From Protopterus annectens (taxonomy: Eukaryota; Chordata; Ceratodontiformes; Protopteridae): 64,000 nt of DNA. Positions within the stretch are counted from its first letter, which is position 1, and each line of letters begins with the position of its first letter. The position numbers were made by a program, and so were the translations under genes. The notes beneath the pieces are model-generated. The model did no database searches and was not told where the DNA came from. It was given only the letters and a program-made list of their open reading frames with translations. The stretch lies in NCBI RefSeq assembly GCF_019279795.1, contig NC_056733.1, forward strand, positions 1,421,207,552 through 1,421,271,551. The letters are read 5' to 3'. Of this stretch, positions 57,882 to 64,000 are shown piece after piece.

Positions 57882-58393
57882 TACTTCTAGTTTCTTATCC
57901 CTTGTGATACCTATGGAGGTGGGTTTGTCTTTTGAGCCTTAGCTACAAAAGACACTATGGGGGTGACAAGAGCCTTTGGCAATATCCAACAGGCCACAGG
58001 TGACAGGTGAAAGCCATCCCTAGCGAAGCATCATGTCTTGTCGAGCATGTCATCCCAGGCTGACAGGCATTGGATCCCCTTTCACTTTCACCAATACTTA
58101 AGCCAATTGTTGTGATTGATCATCTTGTCTTCATATTGTGGCATCATGTTTGGTGAGGGTAGGATGATACTCAAGGTCGTCAAGTTTGCATATACTACAT
58201 GGTGGTAAATGCTGTTTAGCACTACCTTACATTACTTAACACATGGCAATCATGCTTTAGGTGGTGCTGCAGAGCTGCCTATGTCGGATGCACATACTAC
58301 ACTCCCTGCACATGTTTGAAAGCAGGTTGTGTCAACTTAGGCATCCCTTTCACTATATGTGGGAGTCAGAGAGAGGTATCATTTCCAGGGTTC

Positions 58394-58620
58394 CTACTGA
58401 GCCAGTGTATGTGCTATGCATTGCCTCTTTGCCAAGGCCAAGGCATATTGGGCACGCCTCCTTCTGCCTACTGGGGCAGGCTCAGGTTGTTCCTCCTCCG
58501 AGTCACGCTCTGCCTGTGATGGCCTTGGCAATGGTGGGGGGCTGTTTGGCCCAGGCCTATGCTGGTCCTGCTGCAGCTGTTTTCGCAGAATCATATTATG
58601 TAGCATAGCACATACCATGA
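58394..58620 (-). pseudogene. C-terminal end of a PIF/Harbinger transposase
   Basis: On the minus strand VMVCAMLHNMILRKQ matches the conserved C-terminal helix of Harbinger transposases (HARBI1-like ACxxLHNI pattern). A Pro/Glu-rich tail follows and the frame closes near 58394. The preceding part of the gene lies at 63835-64000, beyond the CR1 insertion. It belongs with the Myb-like gene at 45801-48490. Confidence 0.75.
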
Positions 58621-58621
58621 C

Positions 58622-58640
58622 AAAAAAAAAAAAAAAAAAA
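58622..58640. other. A-run at the 5' junction of the full-length CR1
   Basis: About 18 consecutive A residues lie between the transposase codons (ending GTCATGG on minus) and the first CR1 leader bases. CR1 copies do not normally have poly(A), and this run is at the 5' side of the insertion. Confidence 0.6.
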
Positions 58641-58699
58641 TGTATCTGCTTTTACTGTATTTGTGTTTTTTCCTACTTTATTTTGCTTTTGCGTCATCT

Positions 58700-59600
58700 T
58701 AAAAGTACTCAATTGTATTTATTACTGCTTGGTGTAACTCATTCTAAGCCTTTTAGTTTAAGCACCTGGGCTTCAGACCAGTTTTACATTAGGAAGGTTT
58801 GTGGTCTGCACTGTAGTAGCAGAACAGGTAGCTTACATCCTTCTAAGTTGGGAACTGCTGATTGAGGGCTCAGTGTCTGTTATTCTAAAAGTGTATTAAT
58901 TCTGGTTTAAGCACTTGGGCTTGAGGCCAGTTATTTTACATTAAGAGGGTTTGTGTTCTGCACTCTTGTGGGAGGAGAGGCTGGACTCTGTCCTTCTGAG
59001 CTGGGAATTTCTGGTTAAAGCTTATAGTGCCTGCATATTTGAACTGCTTCTTACTGAAATTGGTACACCTCATTTGCTGTAGCATAGACTAGATCCAGGC
59101 CTGCTGAATCTAGCTTTGTTTGTATAACTGGAGCACTAATCCAGGCATTCTTTAAAGTATTCAGTTGTATTTATTACTGCTGATAGTAACTTGATTAAAG
59201 TGTAGCTATCATTTCTAAGTCTTTTGGATTAAGCACTTGGGCTTCAGACCAGTTGTTTTACATTAGGAAGGGTTGTGGCCTTCACTGTGGTGGCAGGACA
59301 GGTAGCTTACATCCTTCTAAGTTGGGAACTGCTGATTGAGAGCTCAGTGTCTGTTATTCTAAAAGTGTATTAGTTCTGGTTTAAGCACTTGGGCTTCAGG
59401 CCAGTTATTTTACGTTAAGAAGGATTGCGGTCTGCACTCTTGTGGGAGGAGAGGCTGGACTCTGCCCTTCTGAGCAGGGAATTTCTGGTTAAAGGCTTAT
59501 AGTGCCTGCATATTCTAACTGTTTCTTACTGAAATTGGTACACCTTGTTTGCTGTAGCATAGACTAGATCCAGGCCTGCTGAATATAGCTTTATTTGTAT
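58700..59600 (+). repeat. Repeated 5' leader of CR1: about 472-bp unit, two copies, each with two sub-repeats
   Basis: TTTAAGCACYTGGGCTTCAG-type sequence occurs at 58761, 58910, 59232 and 59384. The first and third share one flank (GAACAGGTAGCTTACATCC), and the second and fourth share another (GTGGGAGGAGAGGCTGGACT). The array is therefore A-B-A-B with a period of about 472 bases and sub-units of about 150. It resembles promoter monomers known in some L1 5' UTRs; that role here is inferred. Confidence 0.85.
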
Positions 59601-59926
59601 GCTTGTTGTTTGTTTATTTCCCTGAAATGCTAATTCCACCTAAAACGCGGCCTTTTAGCACTTCTGTGGATCCCTAGTGATATCTGCATTGCTTACTGTA
59701 CTTATTTCCTTGTTTCACTTGAAAGAAAGTTACTGTTTGTCGTTTTTGCATTTAAGTTACCTGTAACACATCGCATTTAAGTTACCTGGCACTTGCTCAC
59801 TAAAGCAATTATATATGTCAGCTCTAAAAAATTAAAAGCACTACACCCTCACAAACTCCCCTTGAGTACCTTGTTCCCCACTGGCCCTTTTTTCAATTAT
59901 AAAGGAATTCCCAATACTATTCTAGC

Positions 59927-60847
59927 ATGTCCAAAGGTCAGTTGTCAATCTCCTCTCCGGTCCAGCTGGTGAATCTGGGAATCTTGAGGCAATGTTACAA
60001 CTGCCTCATGTACACAGACAACCTCTCCTCCTCCCAACAAATTCCAACACATGTGAGAGATGCAACCATATAGCCAAACTGGAGGCTAAGCTCTCTCAAC
60101 TCAGTACTGGCGTAATCAGTCAGGAGGAGAAGGAAACCACACTCACTACAATTCCAGTCTCACATAGACCTACCACGACAACAAACCAAACACATAAACA
60201 CACAAAAACATACTCAGAGGCTCTAAATAAAAATCTGCCTAAGCAGCAGAGACCTCCAAAGCAGACACCCAAGCAACCGCTACCCCAAAACAAAACACGT
60301 GCAACACATAGCTCACAAAGCCAGTGTGCCGAACAGTCACAGCCCTTAAGGCTAAACAACACACCTGATACACTTGTAATAGGTGACTCTATCGCCAGGC
60401 ACACTGACGCCCGCCACCAGGCTGAACAAGGAGAAGGTCACGGTGAGCTGCCTGTCGGTGCTAGGATCCGCCACATAACACAAGCACTCAGGTCACTCCA
60501 AGGCAAGTACAAATATGACTCGGTCATTGTCCATGCTGGTGTGAATGATCTGAGACTCCCTGGACTACATGAAAAGAGACATAGAGGAGCTCTCTGAGCA
60601 TGTAGCCCAGGCCGGTATGACCCTGACCTTGAGTAGCATCTTACCCTCACCAAGAATGATGCCACAATATGAAGACAAGATGATCAATTTCAACAATTGG
60701 CTTAAGTGTTGGTGTCATTCAAAGGGGATCCAATGCCTGTCAGCCTGGGATGACATGCTCGACAAGCCACGATGCTTCGCTAGGGACGGCTTGCACCTGT
60801 CACCCCTGGGCTTTTGGATATTGGCAAAGGCTCTTGCTACCCCATAG
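59927..60847 (+). pseudogene. CR1 ORF1 protein with Cys clusters and SGNH-type esterase
   Basis: The likely start is ATG 59927 (MSKGQLSISSPVQLVNLG), leading to RQCYNC. The second Cys pair, TCERCNHIAKLEAKLSQL with a short coil, lies in another frame near 60045, so a frameshift falls between about 59990 and 60040. The middle is Thr/Pro/Gln-rich. The esterase has VIGDSIARH (nucleophile Ser block, near 60378), VIVHAGVNDLR (Asn block, near 60530) and RDGLHLSPLG (Asp-His block, near 60783). A one-base change near 60555 moves the frame before KRDIEELSEHV. Esterase-bearing ORF1 is known in CR1 elements, with a proposed role in lipid or membrane contact. Confidence 0.78.
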
Positions 60848-60920
60848 TGCCTTTTGTAGGCAAGGCTCAAAAGACAAATCCACCTCCATAGGTATCACAA
60901 GGGATAAGAAACTAAGAGTA

Positions 60921-61499
60921 ATGCTACTCAACGCCAGAAGTCTAAACCTCAAGATGCACGCACTCAAAACTCCCCTTAGCATGGAGAACATCGATATCTG
61001 TGCAGTAACAGAAACCTGGTTCAAGGCTCCCGAGAGCACCCCAGCACTACCAGGTTATACCTCATACCATGCTTTTCGGCCCCAAAACTTGGACCGAACC
61101 ACAAAAGGAGGGGAGTATCAATATTCGGCCAAAGATACCCACACCTCCAGGTTGGTGGCACAGCACGAAGCATCAGAGACTATCCATGTGCAACTAACTG
61201 TGGGTAAAACTGCCTTCCAGTTTATAGCCTGCTACAGACCACCCTCCCAAATACAGGAACCCCACTTGGCCTTCCTGAGAATACTGGAAAATATGAAGGT
61301 CTCTCCAAACACCATTATATTGGGCGACTTCAACTACCCAAACATAGACTGGGAGCATTACTCTAGCTCCAACACCCTAGCCCAAAGGTTCCTAGAATTT
61401 ATAAACTCAAATGCTATGGAACAACTTGTTACCACTCCCACAAGAGGGGAAAACATACTGGACCCGATCATCACCAACATGGGGACACTATGCTCCTGA
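60921..61499 (+). pseudogene. CR1 ORF2, AP-type endonuclease part
   Basis: From ATG 60921 the frame reads MLLNARSLNLKMHAL, DICAVTETWFKAP (catalytic Glu), FQFIACYRPPSQIQEP and IILGDFNYPNIDWEHY (catalytic Asp/Asn). It meets an in-frame TGA at 61497-61499, where copy 2 has Arg. The SDHK block (near 61531) still follows in the same frame. The enzyme nicks target DNA to prime reverse transcription. Confidence 0.85.
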
Positions 61500-61591
61500 C
61501 CAGAAGTGTATCCCTCACTGGTAAGATCAGACCATAAACTAATCTCACTGGATATTCACATCCCGACCCCACCCCTGCCCAGAAAACCACA

Positions 61592-61909
61592 GTGAAAAAC
61601 TTCTCTAAAGCAAATTTCACACGCCTCAAAACCGAGGCAAAATCCTTCAAAGCCCCCGGGCCTGTGGAAAATACGTCCCAGACCAGAATCCTTTATAAAC
61701 GATTCTATGGACACCTTCAGGAATGCATGGATCATGCAATCCCAAATAAAACCAAGACCCAATCCTCCAAAGGCAGACGTCCTGTCTGGTGGACCCCAGC
61801 CATAAACAAACTATACAATAGAAGGAGGAAGCTACTACATGATAGAGCAAAATCCCAAAAAGGGAAGGCATCTCTGATCAGTATTAGCAAAAACTACGGG
61901 CACTCATAA
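61592..61909 (+). pseudogene. CR1 ORF2, linker between endonuclease and RT
   Basis: VKNFSKANF-like sequence is followed by YGHLQECMDHAIPNKTK and RRPVWWTPAINKLYNRRRKL, the conserved CR1 linker, ending in KNYGHS. The corresponding stretch up to 62213 (NHKAFFSYVRNLGG, FSANFSPL) continues in shifted frames, so at least two frameshifts lie between 61580 and 62210. Confidence 0.75.
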
Positions 61910-62212
61910 AATCGTCTAAGGCCAGCTTCGAGAAAAATTGCACAGGACACTAAGGATAATCACAAGGCTTTCTTTAGTTATGTTAGGAACCTGGGTGGGA
62001 ATTCCCAGATATGCTCAGAATTAGTCCAAAATGACAAAAAATACACCAAGCCCACAGACATTGCTAACATCCTAGCTGACAGGTTCAGTGCAAACTTCTC
62101 CCCCCTCTCCCCACCAAAAGGGCAAATATCTATCCCAACAGAGTGCTGCCCCCCTGACATCTCAGATGCTCAGGTAAGAGCCGCCCTCTCCAAAGCAAAA
62201 AACACAGCATCA

Positions 62213-63712
62213 ATGGGACCAGATGGTGTCCCGGGCTGCGTCCTACATGAACTCCAAGAAGAGCTAAACCCATACATAAAACTACTGTTCAGTCTTAGCC
62301 TTACTACAGGATATTTACCCAAAGAGTGGAGTACAGCAACAGTGGTCCCTCTCCACAAAGGTGGTGCCTCAACGGATCCTGGAAACTATCGCCCCATCAG
62401 TCTGACTAGCTTGGTCTGCAAAGCTATGGAAAGGATCATCATGGACCTCATAAATAAAGATATTGGGGACCTACAGACACTGGATCCTACCCAGTTTGGC
62501 TTTGTTAAGGGCAGATCCTGCCTCTTAAACCTGGTCGATTTCTTTGAAACAGTCACCAAGGCCATTGACGAGGGGAAGGTGGTCCACACAGCCTACCTGG
62601 ACCTCGCAAAAGCCTTCGATACAATACCCCACTTGGGCATTATAGATAAGCTCACCAGCTTAAATATAAACCCCTATGTCACTAGATGGGTTGCAAACTG
62701 GCTCAAGGACAGAACCCACATGGTTAGAATTGCTGGAGCCATGTCAGACTCCAAACCAGTTACAAGTGGCGAGCCACAAGGCTCAGTCCTGGGACCTCTC
62801 TTGTTCGGTATATATTTCTCGGCGGTACAGGCCAACACGGAAGGACTGTGGCTGACCAAGTTCGCAGATGACTGCAAACTGGGCGTCATAATCAACTCTC
62901 CAGCTGACACAAGCATCCTCCAAAAGGGCCTCATAGAAACAGTCAACTGGTGCCAGAGCCATGGCCTCAAGCTAAACGCCAAAAAGTGTATAGTCATCCC
63001 CTTTGGCAAAAACAAAGTGCCCACAAATTACCACATAGGTGGTAATCCATTAAGTACAGAAGAAGTCATTAGGGACCTGGGGACCCAAGTTGATAGCAAT
63101 ATCTCATTTGACAACCACGTGGCCAAAGTGGTTAGAAAAACATTTTATATAGCCCACCTAATCATGAAGGGATTCACATCTAGAGCAGGGGATGTCATCG
63201 TACCTCTTTACTCATCCCTCATCAGGCCCATAATTGAGTACAATGCCCCTTTTGGGATGTACCTTACCAGACACCTGCAGCAACTGGAAAGACCCCAAAA
63301 GTACCTCAACAAGAGGATCAAAGGGCTCAAACAGATGCCATATGCTGCCCGGTTAAAGAAACTCCAGCTCTACTCAGTGGCATACCGCCTGCTCAGAGGT
63401 GATCTGTGCCTGACGTATAAAGTCATGTCCAACCCGGAATTAATGGACATGCTGCACCTCAGAAAATCCAAATCCCATCGAGCTACGCGCTCGAGAGACT
63501 TGAACCTCAGCACTGAAATAAATAGGACATGCTGGAGGGACAGATTCATAACCCAGAGGCTCCCTTCACTCTGGAATAAAATCCCAGTCCAGGTTAGGCA
63601 GAGTCCCACATTGACTCTCTTCAAGAGGAATCTTGATGAGTGGATGGGAGATCGTAGGTTTACCCCGGCTATCACTTCTGTGTCACTGTTAGACAGAGGC
63701 ACAGTATACTAA
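62213..63712 (+). CDS. CR1 ORF2, reverse transcriptase and C-terminal domain
   Basis: The 499 codons are open. Positions counted from the first Met are QFGFVKGRSC at 94-103, block A AYLDLAKAFD at 127-136, GEPQGSVLGPLLFG at 186-199 and the catalytic box FADD at 217-220. The thumb region and a C-terminal domain (SSLIRPIIEYNAPFG, LERPQKYLNKRIKGL) run to the stop at 63710-63712. All RT core motifs are intact. The upstream endonuclease is separated by frameshifts, so this is a readable but incomplete replicase. The gene ends about 120 bases before the tail. Confidence 0.9.
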   Translation: MGPDGVPGCVLHELQEELNPYIKLLFSLSLTTGYLPKEWSTATVVPLHKGGASTDPGNYRPISLTSLVCKAMERIIMDLINKDIGDLQTLDPTQFGFVKGRSCLLNLVDFFETVTKAIDEGKVVHTAYLDLAKAFDTIPHLGIIDKLTSLNINPYVTRWVANWLKDRTHMVRIAGAMSDSKPVTSGEPQGSVLGPLLFGIYFSAVQANTEGLWLTKFADDCKLGVIINSPADTSILQKGLIETVNWCQSHGLKLNAKKCIVIPFGKNKVPTNYHIGGNPLSTEEVIRDLGTQVDSNISFDNHVAKVVRKTFYIAHLIMKGFTSRAGDVIVPLYSSLIRPIIEYNAPFGMYLTRHLQQLERPQKYLNKRIKGLKQMPYAARLKKLQLYSVAYRLLRGDLCLTYKVMSNPELMDMLHLRKSKSHRATRSRDLNLSTEINRTCWRDRFITQRLPSLWNKIPVQVRQSPTLTLFKRNLDEWMGDRRFTPAITSVSLLDRGTVY

Positions 63713-63834
63713 CCTCAAAAAAAGGCATAGCAAAATTAATTTAAAATGGGTGGCGAAAGCCAAACACACTCTGGCTAGGCTTATAAATGCCCTAGGGCAG
63801 ATAGCCTAGTATGAACCTATGAACCTATGTAGTT
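63713..63834 (+). other. CR1 3' UTR and octamer tail
   Basis: A short 3' UTR (GGCGAAAGCCAAACACACTC, CCCTAGGGCAGATAGCC) ends with TATGAACCTATGAACCTATG, an 8-base tandem tail. The same ending, less complete, is seen in copies 2 and 3. In CR1 the tail is what the RT recognises. Confidence 0.82.
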
Positions 63835-64000
63835 GGTGAGTATTGCAAGGCTCCACCAGATGTGTCCAGGCACCAGAACCGTGACTTGAGCAACCCAAAC
63901 ACACGCTCAATTACATTTCGTATTTGTGCATGTGCCTCATTATGGTGTTCCTGTTCAGGTGTGTGTGCGTTTCTGATGGGTGTCATCAGCCACGGCTCCA
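63835..64000 (-). pseudogene. PIF/Harbinger transposase, catalytic Glu region, runs off the window edge
   Basis: On the minus strand the stretch reads NVIERVFGLLKSRFWCL and then SGGALQYSP. The Glu of VIERVFG is the third acidic residue of the DDE triad, and the GG..LQYSP block normally leads straight into the VxxCAMLHN helix, which here is found at 58600-58620. The gene is thus cut by the CR1 insertion, and a few codons around the junction are missing. The upstream part lies beyond 64000. Confidence 0.8.

Larger units (their letters stand above)
54925..58186 (-). mobile_element. CR1-type LINE copy 2, 5'-truncated, minus strand
   Basis: The minus strand aligns with copy 1 from the esterase C-terminus of ORF1 (near 58186) to the 3' end (CCTAGTATGAACCTATG at about 54930-54950). 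Parts are the endonuclease (57881-57192, with ILGDFNYPNIDWEHY and SDHR), the RT (56583-55734, with QFGFVKGRSCLLNLV, GIPQGSVLGPPLFG and FADDCKLG) and the C-terminal domain (55733-55038). Several frameshifts and a 97-bp duplication break it. It is intermediate in decay between copies 1 and 3. Its tail faces the tail of copy 3 across 840 bp. Confidence 0.88.
58641..63834 (+). mobile_element. CR1-type LINE copy 1, close to full length
   Basis: In order the element has a repeated 5' leader (58641 to about 59925), an ORF1 with Cys clusters and an SGNH-type esterase (59927-60847), an ORF2 with AP endonuclease (from about 60921) and RT (62213-63712), a short 3' UTR and a tail with an 8-base repeat (TATGAACC twice, near 63812-63830). 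The esterase ORF1 and an octamer tail are typical of the CR1 clade. It carries about five or six disruptions but is the youngest CR1 here. It is inserted in the minus-strand Harbinger transposase, and no clear target duplication is visible. Confidence 0.9.

Noticed and set aside
58622-58640. Processed pseudogene or poly(A) tail of a retrocopy
   Set aside because: The A-run is at the 5' side of the CR1 and the flanking DNA to its left is Harbinger transposase on the opposite strand; no retrocopied gene is seen.

Overview
The window looks like repeat-rich intergenic or intronic DNA from a large vertebrate genome. I found no convincing host exon and no bacterial-type genes. The combination of several DIRS retrotransposons, an esterase-type CR1 LINE, a Penelope-like element, PIF/Harbinger DNA transposons and tRNA-derived SINE pieces fits an amphibian best (caecilian, salamander or a large-genome frog). 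A lungfish or a reptile cannot be excluded. The species is inferred from repeat content only.

Left third (about 0.5-27.3 kb): a stack of DIRS elements (tyrosine-recombinase retrotransposons), all on the + strand and all treated here as fossils. DIRS-E1 (519-6516) has inverted terminal repeats (ITRs) and an internal complementary region (ICR). A foldback repeat follows (6544-6776). An old, strongly decayed DIRS (E0) then runs in three pieces (about 7060-8741, 14881-16794, 25714-27275). It is split by two younger insertions: DIRS-E2 (8742-14880), and a compound DIRS-E3 (16795-25713) made of one long copy followed directly by a second copy without a gag region, inside one outer pair of ends.

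Middle (27.3-39.6 kb): mostly AT-rich non-coding DNA. It holds a possible short inverted-repeat transposon (28509-28813), several tRNA-like SINE heads, a 40-bp tandem array, a small two-exon Myb/SANT-like gene of PIF/Harbinger type (33904-34374) followed by tandem units that carry AATAAA, and a diverged segment pair (36240-36800 and 37400-37860).

39.6-44.4 kb: a young Penelope-like element with a perfect 16-bp target duplication, long inverted arms of about 560 bp, a 648-codon RT/GIY-YIG reading frame and, in each arm, a complete minimal hammerhead ribozyme motif.

Right third (45.8-64 kb): a second PIF/Harbinger transposon. Its Myb-like gene is on + (exons 45801-46215, 46445-46483, 47586-48490) and its transposase is on - (64000 leftward to 58394), so the two genes converge. 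Three CR1 LINEs lie in and between them: a decayed + copy (51021-54085), a 5'-truncated - copy (about 54925-58186), and a nearly full-length + copy (about 58641-63834) that splits the transposase. The full-length copy has a repeated 5' leader.

All positions come from reading and hand alignment within the window. Family names rest on motif recognition, not on database searches.
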